Shown: positions 5,564 to 13,887 of the stretch, piece by piece | Position numbering within the stretch: position 1 is the stretch's first letter | How the letters are laid out: the number at the start of each line of letters is the position of its first letter | Source of the DNA: an uncultured Porphyromonadaceae bacterium | GTDB lineage: Bacteria; Bacteroidota; Bacteroidia; Bacteroidales; Muribaculaceae | Assembly (NCBI GenBank): GCA_937901905.1 | Contig: CALDIF010000061.1 | Coordinates: forward strand, 1-16,870 | Reading direction: 5' to 3' | DNA: 16,870 nt | Made by a program: the position numbers and the translations under genes | Notes under the pieces: generated by a model | The model's database searches: none | What the model was told of the DNA's origin: nothing | What the model saw: only the letters and a program-made list of their open reading frames with translations

Positions 5564-8500
5564 TCAATCTTCCTTGTTGTCGAGTCGACGATAAAGGCGA
5601 CGACGCTCACGCTTGAGACCTACAAAAGCGAAGATGGTGTACATCACCGGCACGAACAATAGCGTCAGGATTGTTGAGAACGTCAATCCGCCGATAACGG
5701 CAATACCCATGGGACGCCACATCTCAGAACCCTCGCCACTGCCCACTGCCATTGGCACCATACCCAAAATTGTAGTGAGCGAGGTCATCAACACGGGACG
5801 CAAGCGCGAGTGACCGGCATCAACAACAGCACGACGCACGCTCAAGCCACGCTCACGGTTAAGAATAATATAGTCAATAAGCACAATACCGTTTTTAACC
5901 ACAATACCGATAAGCATGATGGCACCTATCATCGACATGATATTGAGATTGGTACCTGTAATCCACAAGATCAGCACTATGCCCGAGAAAGCGAACATGA
6001 TAGAACTCATGATAATACCGGGGTAAGTGAATGACTCGAACTGTGATGCCATCACGATATAGACGAGAATGACAATCAACACGGCAAGCATGCCGAGGTC
6101 TCTGAAAGAGTCTTGCTGGTCCTCGTAGGAACCGCTCAACTCAATAAACACACCTTGCGGACGATCAATGTTGTCAAGCAGGGGTTGAGCCTCGTCGATA
6201 ATTTCGCTCATCGGGCGATTTTGCACAACAGCGCTCACCGTGATGATGCGCTCGCGGTCTTTGCGCTCAATAGTCGGAGGATTAAAACGCTCTACCACGG
6301 TGCCGACTTCCTTCAAGCGTATACCCTCGCCACGAGCATTGAAAATGAGTATATTCTCAATATCCTCAATGCTCTCGCGATGACCCGGATCGTACATCAC
6401 CTTGATGTCATACTCGTTGCCGTCCTCACGGAAATAACTTGCTGTTGTTCCGTTGATGCGACTGCGCAGTGCTGTCGCCGCTGTTGACAGATTAAGACCG
6501 TATATTGTCAATTTCTCGCGGTCGAAGTCGACTTGATACTCGGGCTGATAATCACTGCGACTGATACTGATGTCGGCGGCACCCTCAATACCCTCGAGGA
6601 TGCGCTTCACAGCGGCGGCGACACTGTCGGTCTTGGCAAAATCGTATCCGTAGACCTCGTAGTTAATAGTGTTCTGACCGCTCATACTGCCGCCACGCAT
6701 ACCACCCACGTTGACCAGTGCTTTCTTCAGTTCGGGGTAATGCTTCAGATCCTCACGCATCAAACCGGCAATTTCCACTATACCACGCTTGCGATCCGAG
6801 GGGTCAACAAGGCGGATATTCATTGAGATAATGTGAGAACCGTTATCACGCAACGAGGCGAACGTATTGTCGCTCGTCGCTTGTCCGACGGTGTAGTTAA
6901 ACACCTTGATTTCGGAATATTTGGTCGTCCACTCCTTGTAAAGACGTTCGCACACATCTTTTGCCAACTCCACGCGACTGCCAATGGGCAACTCGAGCGT
7001 GACACCCAAGCGGCTGTTGTCACTGGTCGGGAAAAACTCGCTACCGATAAAGCGCATCAAAAACATAGACCCTACAAACACGGCAAGAGCCACAAACACC
7101 GTTTTAATGCGATGAGAAATACAGAAGTCGAGCAAGCGGGCATAGCCGTTGTCCAGTGCATCAAGCACGCGCTCGATAGGCGCAAAAATTTTCTTGGCAA
7201 AGTCACCTTTTTTCGGGTTCAAACGCAGCAGACGACTACACAGCATCGGTGTCAGCGACAAGGCTGCCGTCGTACTGATAATCATCATTATAGTTACCAT
7301 CCAACCCAACTGACGGAATAACACACCGGTCATGCCGGTAACCAACGTGAGCGGGAAGAACACGGCGATAAGCGTCAATGTTGACGCGATAACACTGATA
7401 GCAACCTCATTGGTGCCGTGCACGGCAGCCTGCTTGGGATCGGAACCGCGTTCGATGTGTGTCGTGACATTTTCCAAAACAACGATTGCATCATCAACCA
7501 CCATACCGATTGAGATAGACAGTGCCGACAATGACACGATGTTGAGCGAGTTGCCCGTTGCATACAAATATATGAATGATGCGATAAGCGAAATGGGAAT
7601 GGTGAGCACGATGATAATCGTTGCACGCCAACGTCCCAAAAAGAACAACACCACAATCACGACAAATAACAGGGCATAGAGCACAGTCTCGGTGAGTGAC
7701 CATATCGTGTTGCGGATATTATCACTCGTATCAACGATGTAATCAAGGTGCACATCGGCCGGCAAATTGCGTTGTATCGACGGCAGAATTTTCTTTATCT
7801 TGTTACTGATTTCGACACTGTTGGCACCGCTTTGCTTTTGCACTATTACCATTGCACCTTTCACGCCGTTATTAAACGACTCTTGAGCACGCTCTTGCAA
7901 GGAGTCGTCGACACGCGCCACATCACGCAGGTGTATCACGCCACCGGTGGGCATGGCGGCAATAACGATGTTCTCCATCTCGCGCGGGTCAGCAAATTCG
8001 CCTTGAACACGCAGCGAATAGGTTTCATTACCGATATCAAACGTACCACCCGGTATATTGCGGTTCTCGGCTCCGATAAGAGAGGCTATCGCTTCTACAC
8101 TGATGCCGTAAGCCTCAAGTCTAATCGGGTCGAGGTAAACATGAATTTCGCGCTTCGGCGCACCGCTGATACTCACCGAGCCTACTCCGTCGACACGAGC
8201 CAGCGGATTGGCAACGTTATCATCAAGTATCTTGTACAGACCCGGCATACTCTCAGAAGCCTGCACGCTGAGCAACACGATAGGTATCATGTCGCTGCTG
8301 AACTTGAAGATAACAGGTGTCTGACTATCGTCGGGCAAATAACTTGAAATCATGTCCAACTTGTCGCGGACATCGTTGGTGAGCGCGTCAATGTCGTAAC
8401 CATACTCAAACTCAAGCGTGATAACACTGATGTTCTCGCGCGAACTGCTGGTGATGTGCTTGAGGTGCTCCACACTGTTGAGTGTGTTTTCCAACGGACG

Positions 8501-8692
8501 TGTAACGTTTTGCTCAATATCTTGTGCACTCGCGCCCTCATAACTGGTCATCACCATGATGGTGTTGGTGTCAATATCGGGATACAAATCAATCGGCAAT
8601 TTTTGCAACGAGAACAAGCCGATGATAATCACCGCCACGAACACCAATATCGTCGTTACCGGTCGTTTGACCGAACTGCTGTAGAGGCTCAT
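5564..8692 (-). CDS. RND efflux pump inner-membrane subunit (AcrB/HAE1-like)
   Basis: This proton-driven pump of 1042 residues is the full length of the family. It spans the inner membrane 12 times and carries two large periplasmic loops. The start MSLYSSSVKRPVTTILV is typical, with the first helix at about 10-29. The proton-relay residues are present: Asp400 and Asp401 in GMVVDDAIVVLENV (transmembrane helix 4) and Lys933 in IGIVVKNGIVLIDY (helix 10), matching AcrB D407, D408 and K940. Other landmarks are FSSDMIPIVLLSV, RNIPGGTF, GSEFFPTSDNS and MTSLTTILGMVPMA. The double Asp and overall sequence point to the hydrophobe/amphiphile (drug, bile salt) branch over the metal-ion CusA branch. The substrate is not known. 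It lies 62 bases after the adaptor gene in the same operon. The frame is intact. Confidence 0.95.
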   Translation of the reverse strand: MSLYSSSVKRPVTTILVFVAVIIIGLFSLQKLPIDLYPDIDTNTIMVMTSYEGASAQDIEQNVTRPLENTLNSVEHLKHITSSSRENISVITLEFEYGYDIDALTNDVRDKLDMISSYLPDDSQTPVIFKFSSDMIPIVLLSVQASESMPGLYKILDDNVANPLARVDGVGSVSISGAPKREIHVYLDPIRLEAYGISVEAIASLIGAENRNIPGGTFDIGNETYSLRVQGEFADPREMENIVIAAMPTGGVIHLRDVARVDDSLQERAQESFNNGVKGAMVIVQKQSGANSVEISNKIKKILPSIQRNLPADVHLDYIVDTSDNIRNTIWSLTETVLYALLFVVIVVLFFLGRWRATIIIVLTIPISLIASFIYLYATGNSLNIVSLSALSISIGMVVDDAIVVLENVTTHIERGSDPKQAAVHGTNEVAISVIASTLTLIAVFFPLTLVTGMTGVLFRQLGWMVTIMMIISTTAALSLTPMLCSRLLRLNPKKGDFAKKIFAPIERVLDALDNGYARLLDFCISHRIKTVFVALAVFVGSMFLMRFIGSEFFPTSDNSRLGVTLELPIGSRVELAKDVCERLYKEWTTKYSEIKVFNYTVGQATSDNTFASLRDNGSHIISMNIRLVDPSDRKRGIVEIAGLMREDLKHYPELKKALVNVGGMRGGSMSGQNTINYEVYGYDFAKTDSVAAAVKRILEGIEGAADISISRSDYQPEYQVDFDREKLTIYGLNLSTAATALRSRINGTTASYFREDGNEYDIKVMYDPGHRESIEDIENILIFNARGEGIRLKEVGTVVERFNPPTIERKDRERIITVSAVVQNRPMSEIIDEAQPLLDNIDRPQGVFIELSGSYEDQQDSFRDLGMLAVLIVILVYIVMASQFESFTYPGIIMSSIMFAFSGIVLILWITGTNLNIMSMIGAIMLIGIVVKNGIVLIDYIILNRERGLSVRRAVVDAGHSRLRPVLMTSLTTILGMVPMAVGSGEGSEMWRPMGIAVIGGLTFSTILTLLFVPVMYTIFAFVGLKRERRRLYRRLDNKED

Positions 8693-8754
8693 GAGTAGTT
8701 ATGCTCGAATTCTAAATATATACAAATTGTAAGTTTCCACACGTTGCCGACGTT

Positions 8755-9777
8755 TCATTTCTCCAATTGCACTTGGACTCCGTCGGTCAAATGGCTCTGC
8801 CCGGTCAACACGATTTGCATTCCGTCAGTCAGTCCGTCGGTGATTTCATATCGGTCTTTCAAGCGCGACCCGAGAGTAACCTCTCGCCAAGTCACACTGC
8901 CCGTACTATCGCTCAAGGCGGTGTACAGGAACACGTAACGCACACCACTACCGGCTTGCTTGACAACGGCGCGGTCGGGAATGACAGTACTCTCGTGAGA
9001 GCCGTAGTTGAACGTGACTCGAGCGAACATTCCGGTTCGCACGCGTTCACCGCTGTTGGCTATCGTCACTTCGACCTCAAAGGTGCGTGTGCTCGGGTTA
9101 ATCGTGGGATGAATTATACTCACCCTGCCGGCAAACACTTCGTCGCCATAGGTGTCAAACCGGACATCAACGGGCATGCCTACGCGTATCATGGGATATT
9201 CGGTCTCGTTGACCGACACGACCACCTTGAGAGGTTGTTGTTGTTCAACCGTCAAGATTGGCAACGCTCCCGGCAGATCACCGGCATCATAGTTCTTGGC
9301 GGTCACTATGCCACTCACGGGTGAAGTGAGCACAGTGTTTTCCTGCATAGTGCGAATAGCACGGGCGGAGGCATCATACTGTGCTTGCAACTGGTCGACA
9401 GTTTGTTGTGTACCGCCTCCTATAGCAACCAATTGTTTTGCACGTTCAAGGTCGCGACCGAGGTTGGCAAGAGAAATTTGCTGCTGGGCGATATTCACAT
9501 CGTCGAGAATGACAACACTTTGCCCCGCTCGCACGTGACTACCCACATCAACGAGTATACGTTTGATGCGACTACCGCTGTTCGACGAGATGTTATTGGT
9601 CTTGAATGCCTCCACAGTGGCAGTGTATTCTGCCGTTTTATCCACGACCTCGTTGCGGACAGTGGTGATGGTGACACGCGGTAAGTCAACGACTTGATTG
9701 TCTTTACCCTTGCCATCACCGCCCGTGCATGCCGTGAGGGTGGCAAGCAGCGCCACCGTTGTCAATATCTTTTTCAT
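8755..9777 (-). CDS. RND efflux periplasmic adaptor (membrane-fusion lipoprotein)
   Basis: This 340-residue AcrA/HlyD-type adaptor bridges the pump and the TolC-like channel. A lipoprotein signal MKKILTTVALLATLTAC has a lipobox ending at Cys17, so it should be anchored to the inner membrane by lipid. Domain order is first half of the lipoyl domain (about 60-92, RIKRILVDVGSHVRAGQSVV), an alpha-hairpin (about 93-145), second lipoyl half (about 147-176, TSPVSGIVTAKNYDAGD), beta-barrel (about 185-255, including STRTFEVEV) and membrane-proximal domain to the end. The hairpin is short, as in many Bacteroidales adaptors. The gene is second in the efflux operon, 72 bases after the TolC-like gene. That gap holds a GC-rich palindrome. 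Confidence 0.93.
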   Translation of the reverse strand: MKKILTTVALLATLTACTGGDGKGKDNQVVDLPRVTITTVRNEVVDKTAEYTATVEAFKTNNISSNSGSRIKRILVDVGSHVRAGQSVVILDDVNIAQQQISLANLGRDLERAKQLVAIGGGTQQTVDQLQAQYDASARAIRTMQENTVLTSPVSGIVTAKNYDAGDLPGALPILTVEQQQPLKVVVSVNETEYPMIRVGMPVDVRFDTYGDEVFAGRVSIIHPTINPSTRTFEVEVTIANSGERVRTGMFARVTFNYGSHESTVIPDRAVVKQAGSGVRYVFLYTALSDSTGSVTWREVTLGSRLKDRYEITDGLTDGMQIVLTGQSHLTDGVQVQLEK

Positions 9778-9811
9778 CTGATTTGGTTGATTTGTTCGTT
9801 ATTCCAAATAC

Positions 9812-9829
9812 TGCCCACCGCGGTGGACA
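9812..9829. repeat. GC-rich palindrome between tolC-like and adaptor genes
   Basis: CCACCGCGGTGG (9815-9826) is a perfect 12-base palindrome; two further outer pairs extend it after one mismatch. In RNA it would be a compact stem in the operon message between the channel and adaptor genes. It could act as a processing or partial termination point, or as a protein-binding site. Confidence 0.45.
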
Positions 9830-9849
9830 ATAAGGTTACATGTGGGATA

Positions 9850-11184
9850 TTATTCATTCACGTAGTGACTGTTGCCGAGCGTGTATTCGAGTTCGCTCTC
9901 GGCAACGAGATAGTTGTATATGGTTTGATAGTACGCAAGACGTGCGTTCATCAAGGCATCGTCAGTGTCACGCAACTGGATAAATGTAGCAGCACCGATT
10001 TTGAAACTTTCTTGCATGATGTCACGAGCCTTGGCGGCCTGACGCACACCGGCGGCATTACTCTCAATTTGCTTGAGACTCTTGTTGATATTATCCACTT
10101 GGCTACGCACTTGCAGGTGCAATCCGCGCTCCACATTTTCACGTTGCCACTTCATCTCGTCTAATTGTATCTCAGCCTGTTTTTGCTTGAAATAACGTTG
10201 ACCGCCTGTGAAAAGTGGAATTGACAAGGTGAGTCCGACGCTACTTGTTTTGTTCCATTGGAAGTCCTTGAAAGGACTGCCGTTAGTCATCGAGTTCCAC
10301 ATCAAACTTGCATTTCCGCTCAAGGTGGGGTACCATGCTGCCTTTTGCACATCAAGAGTACGGCGCAGGGCATCGGTCTGCAACTCAAGCGTTCGCAAAC
10401 TCGTGTTGCGGGTCAAACTCGTGTCGGTTGCCAACGTGCGATCATACATTTGTGCCTTGAAATCCTCCAACGTTTGGCTCAATGATAACGGCGTGGTCAC
10501 GTCCATTCCCATGAGCAGCTTGAGTTGCAAACCCAACTGTTCAATGCTGTTCTCGGCTTCGAGCAACGACGGCTCCAAATTGGTTACGGCCACTCGGGCT
10601 CGCAACACGTCGTACTCACTCGCCGCACCCAACTTGAATTGTTTCTCGTACACGTCGGCGTCAAACTGTGCCGTAGCGTAACTTTCCTGCAACACACGTC
10701 GGGTGTCACGAGCCAGCAACAAAGCGTAGTAGGTCTTTTTCACTTGATTGACGAGTGACAATTTGTTACCGCGAGCCGCCTCAACGTTCTGCAAAATTTG
10801 GTTGTCACTCAACTTGATAGACTTCCACAGAGTGGGCATCACAAGAGGTACGGAGGCACTGAATCCCGTTGAATATTGGTTATCACGTCCCATTTTAATG
10901 CCGGTTGACGTGCCGGTGCCGGTGTCCATATAAATGGTCTGCAAAGCGAGGTTTCGAGTATATTGACCGGCAAAACTGATATTCGGCAGCAATTGTCCCA
11001 ACACTTCTTTCTTGGAATAGGTCACCCTATTGATTTCCATATCGTTTACCTTTACGGTGGGATTATCGCTCAAAGCAATCCGCACACATTGGTCAAGCGA
11101 GAGACTCACGGTGTCGGCTTGATGTGCTCCCGCAACACCTGTCACAAGGGCTGCAAGGGCCACAGCAAAATGTTTTAAAATCAT
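9850..11184 (-). CDS. TolC-family outer-membrane efflux channel
   Basis: This 444-residue protein has a signal peptide (MILKHFAVALAALVTGVAGA) and two outer-membrane efflux protein repeats. The first repeat begins at about residue 28 with LSLDQCVRIALSDNPTVKV, the classic TolC-family opening, and continues through GQLLPNISFAGQY. The second begins around 235 and includes LRTLELQTDALRRTLDVQKAAWYPTLSGNASLMW and LSIPLFTGGQRYFKQKQAEIQLDEMKW. Long helical coiled-coil stretches are evident in both. The trimer would form a barrel in the outer membrane with a periplasmic tunnel that docks onto the adaptor. It is first in the efflux operon and has a strong promoter 43 bases upstream. It ends in LEYTLGNSHYVNE. 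The frame is intact and the length is usual for the family. Confidence 0.93.
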   Translation of the reverse strand: MILKHFAVALAALVTGVAGAHQADTVSLSLDQCVRIALSDNPTVKVNDMEINRVTYSKKEVLGQLLPNISFAGQYTRNLALQTIYMDTGTGTSTGIKMGRDNQYSTGFSASVPLVMPTLWKSIKLSDNQILQNVEAARGNKLSLVNQVKKTYYALLLARDTRRVLQESYATAQFDADVYEKQFKLGAASEYDVLRARVAVTNLEPSLLEAENSIEQLGLQLKLLMGMDVTTPLSLSQTLEDFKAQMYDRTLATDTSLTRNTSLRTLELQTDALRRTLDVQKAAWYPTLSGNASLMWNSMTNGSPFKDFQWNKTSSVGLTLSIPLFTGGQRYFKQKQAEIQLDEMKWQRENVERGLHLQVRSQVDNINKSLKQIESNAAGVRQAAKARDIMQESFKIGAATFIQLRDTDDALMNARLAYYQTIYNYLVAESELEYTLGNSHYVNE

Positions 11185-11226
11185 CGAAATGGATTAAAAA
11201 AAACTTCAATCGGTTGAATTATTCGG

Positions 11227-11257
11227 CAAAGGTAATTGAAATGTTGTGAATGACAAA
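11227..11257 (-). promoter_or_regulatory. Promoter of the RND efflux operon
   Basis: On the minus strand TTTG (11254-11257) and TACCTTTG (11227-11234) are 19 bases apart, an exact Bacteroidetes consensus. The start codon of the tolC-like gene is 42 bases further on. I see no adjacent regulator gene of the TetR or AraC type; no operator palindrome overlaps the promoter. Confidence 0.85.
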
Positions 11258-11350
11258 GTTACACTACTATAATCACTACCATATTAAGAATAATTTGCAA
11301 TTGCGCGAGAGCGACACAAGATATGACCCGGCAAGGCACAGGCGTTTACT

Positions 11351-11383
11351 CTTGGTCAACATGAGATTTTATTTGTACCTTTG
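11351..11383 (+). promoter_or_regulatory. Promoter of the DUF2461 gene
   Basis: TACCTTTG at 11376-11383 is an exact -7 element. CTTG at 11351-11354 is a partial -33 element 21 bases upstream. The predicted start near 11389 means an upstream in-frame TTG at 11381 cannot be the initiation codon, so ATG 11408 is used. Confidence 0.65.
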
Positions 11384-11407
11384 CATCTCCAAAATAATTC
11401 ATTTTTC

Positions 11408-12082
11408 ATGAAAAGCGAGAGCGACATCAAGCAAGTCATCGGGTTCCTCGAGGAACTTGCTGTAAACAACGATAGGCGATGGTTTGCCGACAACAAGGAC
11501 CGATACGATGCTGTGCGCAGCGCGTGGGAACACGACATGGCACGCTTGATAACACGTGTGGCAGAGTTTGATGACAACTCACGTGGGCTTGACATCAAAC
11601 AGTGTGTTTACCGCATCTACCGTGATGTTCGTTTCTCTCATGACAAGAGTCCGTATAAACGTTACTTCAGCGGAGTTATAGGTCGCGGCGGACGCCACAC
11701 CACGGTGTCGAGCAATTACGTTCACTTCGAGCCGGGTAATATCATGGTCGGTGGTGGTGTTTGGTGGCCCGAAAAAGCCGTTTTGTCACGACTGCGAGCC
11801 CTCATCGATGCCGAGGGGGACGAGTGGTTGCGTATTGTTCAATCACCCGATTTCACTGCAAACTTCTCATGGTGGTGTGACACCTTGAAGAAATTGCCTG
11901 CCGATTATAGTCACATTGCTGCCGACTCACCATTGGCTCCCTACATCAAGATGAAAGAATACATTGCCATCAAGCGTGTAGACATTGATTATTTCGATTG
12001 TGAGGATTGGGTCGAACGCGTGGCGTCCGATTTGCGTCGGCTGCAGCCCATGCACGATTTTCTCAACTACGTTTTCGATTGA
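11408..12082 (+). CDS. DUF2461 / TIGR02453-family protein
   Basis: This 224-residue protein is probably cytoplasmic, with no signal peptide or membrane helix. It matches the conserved DUF2461 layout. An N-terminal helix region holds FLEELAVNNDRRWFADNKDRYDAVR (about 13-37). The core signature is YRIYRDVRFSHDKSPYKRY (68-86), and HFEPGNIMVGGGVWWPE follows in the middle of the protein. The biochemical function of the family is not established. ATG 11408 was chosen because the promoter -7 element covers 11376-11383, making the in-frame TTG at 11381 upstream of the transcript start. The gene diverges from the efflux operon; the 223-base gap carries a promoter in each direction. No terminator with a U tract is visible after the stop. 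Confidence 0.88.
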   Translation: MKSESDIKQVIGFLEELAVNNDRRWFADNKDRYDAVRSAWEHDMARLITRVAEFDDNSRGLDIKQCVYRIYRDVRFSHDKSPYKRYFSGVIGRGGRHTTVSSNYVHFEPGNIMVGGGVWWPEKAVLSRLRALIDAEGDEWLRIVQSPDFTANFSWWCDTLKKLPADYSHIAADSPLAPYIKMKEYIAIKRVDIDYFDCEDWVERVASDLRRLQPMHDFLNYVFD

Positions 12083-12441
12083 ACCGGCGATGTCATTTTA
12101 TTTGCGTTTTATTTGCGTTTTTCTATAATCCCGGCACCATGCCACGTCACCGATGTATCACCGCATGAGTGTAGGTATCAGCCCATATAGGAAAAAGACA
12201 GTTCGCACCATTTCGCACACGACACGTCCCATTCTCCCAAACAGGGACAATAGGCACACATCAGCACTCCTGACCGCAATGTCAAGATGTGTTGATACGT
12301 CGGTGATTGTCCGCGAAAGGATATAGGTTATCACGGTGTCACTAATCGGGTAGTAACGGCAGCCCTATCGCGAGGGCAACACCACTTTATAATTGTTGTA
12401 CAAAACATATTGCTTCAAAACGGGTAAAACACTTATGAAAT
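12083..12441. other. Intergenic region with long-range inverted repeat, no gene seen
   Basis: No convincing coding frame is visible here. It opens with two copies of an 11-base direct repeat. CACCGATGTATCA (12148-12160) and TGATACGTCGGTG (12293-12305) pair over 13 bases with one wobble, extending by an A-T and a G-T pair outward. The arms enclose 132 bases. Inside, ACACATC / GATGTGT (12256-12262, 12286-12292) forms a hairpin abutting the outer stem, and GTCCC / GGGAC (12226-12230, 12244-12248) a smaller one. GCCCT-ATCGCG-AGGGC (12362-12377) lies further right, and a TTGTACAA palindrome sits at 12396-12403. A structured RNA is possible; no consensus promoter for it is clear on either strand. 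Confidence 0.4.
12096..12117 (+). repeat. Tandem repeat of TTTTATTTGCG, two copies
   Basis: Two perfect adjacent 11-base copies (12096-12106 and 12107-12117) are followed by more T. They begin 13 bases after the DUF2461 stop. Each contains TTTATTTG, one base away from the -7 consensus. Confidence 0.6.
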
Positions 12442-12472
12442 TTTGATTTCCCGTTTCTTTTTTCTAAATTTG
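12442..12472 (+). promoter_or_regulatory. Promoter of the 2-oxoacid:ferredoxin oxidoreductase operon
   Basis: TTTG (12442-12445) and TAAATTTG (12465-12472) are 19 bases apart, an exact Bacteroidetes consensus. The ferredoxin start codon follows 39 bases later. It can drive the four oxidoreductase genes and, by overlap, dnaB. Confidence 0.85.
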
Positions 12473-12511
12473 TGGCAAACAAATGACTCGAGAAACTTAA
12501 AATACTGATAT

Positions 12512-12742
12512 ATGGCAAAATTCAGAGGAGCAATCACCGTCAACGAGGAACGTTGCAAGGGCTGTAACCTGTGTGTTGCAGCGTGCCCGACGGGCGTACT
12601 CGCCCTGCAAGCGCGCGAGGTGAATAATCGAGGTTACCACTACGCCTACATGGCTAATGCCGAGGCTTGCATCGCTTGTATGAGTTGCGCACTCGTGTGC
12701 CCTGATGCTTGCATTGAGGTGTACCGTGTTGAGAACAAATGA
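12512..12742 (+). CDS. 2-oxoacid:ferredoxin oxidoreductase delta subunit (2x[4Fe-4S] ferredoxin)
   Basis: This 76-residue ferredoxin-like subunit carries electrons from the thiamine diphosphate active site to external ferredoxin. Two complete cluster motifs are visible: C15, C18, C21 and C25 in CKGCNLCVAACP, and C53, C56, C59 and C63 in CIACMSCALVCP. An extra Cys67 follows. Each CP ending is typical of 2x[4Fe-4S] proteins. It is first of four contiguous subunit genes, in the order delta, alpha, beta, gamma as in KorDABC-type enzymes, and starts 39 bases after a strong promoter. Only 15 bases separate it from the alpha gene. The name korD or vorD would depend on the substrate, which the sequence does not settle. 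Confidence 0.92.
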   Translation: MAKFRGAITVNEERCKGCNLCVAACPTGVLALQAREVNNRGYHYAYMANAEACIACMSCALVCPDACIEVYRVENK

Positions 12743-12757
12743 AAATTTCCCGAAACG

Positions 12758-13858
12758 ATGAGTAAGGACAAAGTTACATTGATGAAGGGCAACGAAGCGC
12801 TTGCTATGGCGGCAATACGCTACGGTGCCGACGGCTACTTCGGCTACCCCATCACACCACAAAGTGAGGTGTTGGAGTGCCTTGAAGCCGAGATGCCGTG
12901 GGAGAGCACCGGCATGGTAGTGTTGCAAGCCGAGAGCGAGGTTGCAGCGATTAATATGGTGTACGCCGGAGCGTCGTGTGGCAAGGCTGTATTCACTTCA
13001 ACGAGCAGTCCCGGCTTCAGTTTGATGCAGGAGGGCATGAGCTACATGGCAGCGAGCGAGGTGCCGGCATTGGTTATAAACGTGATGCGTGGCGGTCCCG
13101 GCTTAGGCACTATACACCCGTCGCAAGCCGACTATTTCCAGGCATGCAAGGGTGGCGGTCATGGCGATTATCATGCTATCGTGTTGGCACCGAGCAGTGT
13201 GCAGGAAATGGCAGACTTCGTCGGTTTAGGTTGGGACTTGGCGTTCAAGTATCGCTGCGTGAGTCTGATTCTTGCCGATGGGTTGGTGGGTCAGATGATG
13301 GAAAAAGTCACGTTGGCAGAACAACGACCACGTCGCACCGAGCAACAAATTCGCGAACAATGTCCGTGGGCAGTGAACGGACGACAAGGCATGCGACCCA
13401 AAAACATTGTCACTTCGCTCGAACTTGATGACGACAAGATGGAAGCCAATAACCTCCGGTTCCAAGCCACTTACCGCGTCATTGAGGCGAATGAGCAACG
13501 TGCCGAAACGGTGAATGTTGACGGGTGCGACTACTTGATGGTAGCGTTCGGCAGCATGGCGCGCATCTGCATGAAAGCCATCGAAATTGCTGCCGAGCGC
13601 GGTATCAAGGTCGGCTTGGTGCGTCCCATCACGTTGTGGCCGTTCCCCGTAGATAAGTTGCGTGACGCGGCACGCAGCGTAAAGGGCATTCTCGTGCCGG
13701 AGTTGTCGGCGGGACAGATGATTGAGGATGTGCGTCTTGCCCTCGACTGTGTTGTGCCTGTGGTACACTACGGTCGCATGGGAGGCAACGTGCCGACACC
13801 CGATGAAATTCTCAATGCCTTGACCAATTCGTTTCCCGAGTTGCAAAACAGCAAATAA
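12758..13858 (+). CDS. vorB: 2-oxoacid:ferredoxin oxidoreductase alpha subunit (VorB/KorA-like)
   Basis: This 366-residue subunit combines the pyrimidine-binding domain and the transketolase-C-like domain of the enzyme that oxidatively decarboxylates a 2-oxoacid with CoA, giving acyl-CoA, CO2 and reduced ferredoxin. Signatures are GYPITPQSE (29-37), QAESEVAAINM (57-67), TSSPGFSLM (82-90) and RGGPGLGT followed by HPSQADYFQA (111-129). The C-terminal domain begins near 260 (DYLMVAFGSMARI) and ends with a GGNVPTPDEIL segment. Bacteroidales orthologues are commonly named 3-methyl-2-oxobutanoate dehydrogenase subunit VorB, but sequence alone does not separate branched-chain 2-oxoacids from 2-oxoglutarate. 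The beta gene follows after 29 bases. In an anaerobe this would link amino-acid breakdown or reductive 2-oxoacid synthesis to the ferredoxin pool. Confidence 0.9.
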   Translation: MSKDKVTLMKGNEALAMAAIRYGADGYFGYPITPQSEVLECLEAEMPWESTGMVVLQAESEVAAINMVYAGASCGKAVFTSTSSPGFSLMQEGMSYMAASEVPALVINVMRGGPGLGTIHPSQADYFQACKGGGHGDYHAIVLAPSSVQEMADFVGLGWDLAFKYRCVSLILADGLVGQMMEKVTLAEQRPRRTEQQIREQCPWAVNGRQGMRPKNIVTSLELDDDKMEANNLRFQATYRVIEANEQRAETVNVDGCDYLMVAFGSMARICMKAIEIAAERGIKVGLVRPITLWPFPVDKLRDAARSVKGILVPELSAGQMIEDVRLALDCVVPVVHYGRMGGNVPTPDEILNALTNSFPELQNSK

Positions 13859-13887
13859 CCCATACTCCACTTTCAAAACAATGAACA

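Noticed and set aside
7748..8347. 199-residue open frame on the plus strand opposite the pump gene
   Set aside because: It is a mirror of the RND pump coding sequence, has no promoter or family motif, and the pump frame is unmistakable.
5564..8692. CusA-type metal pump
   Set aside because: The DD pair in helix 4 and general sequence match the drug/amphiphile branch; metal-pump features are not evident.
12083..12511. Riboswitch controlling the oxidoreductase operon
   Set aside because: The promoter at 12442-12472 lies after the structured part, leaving a leader of only about 35 bases, and no known riboswitch core is recognisable.
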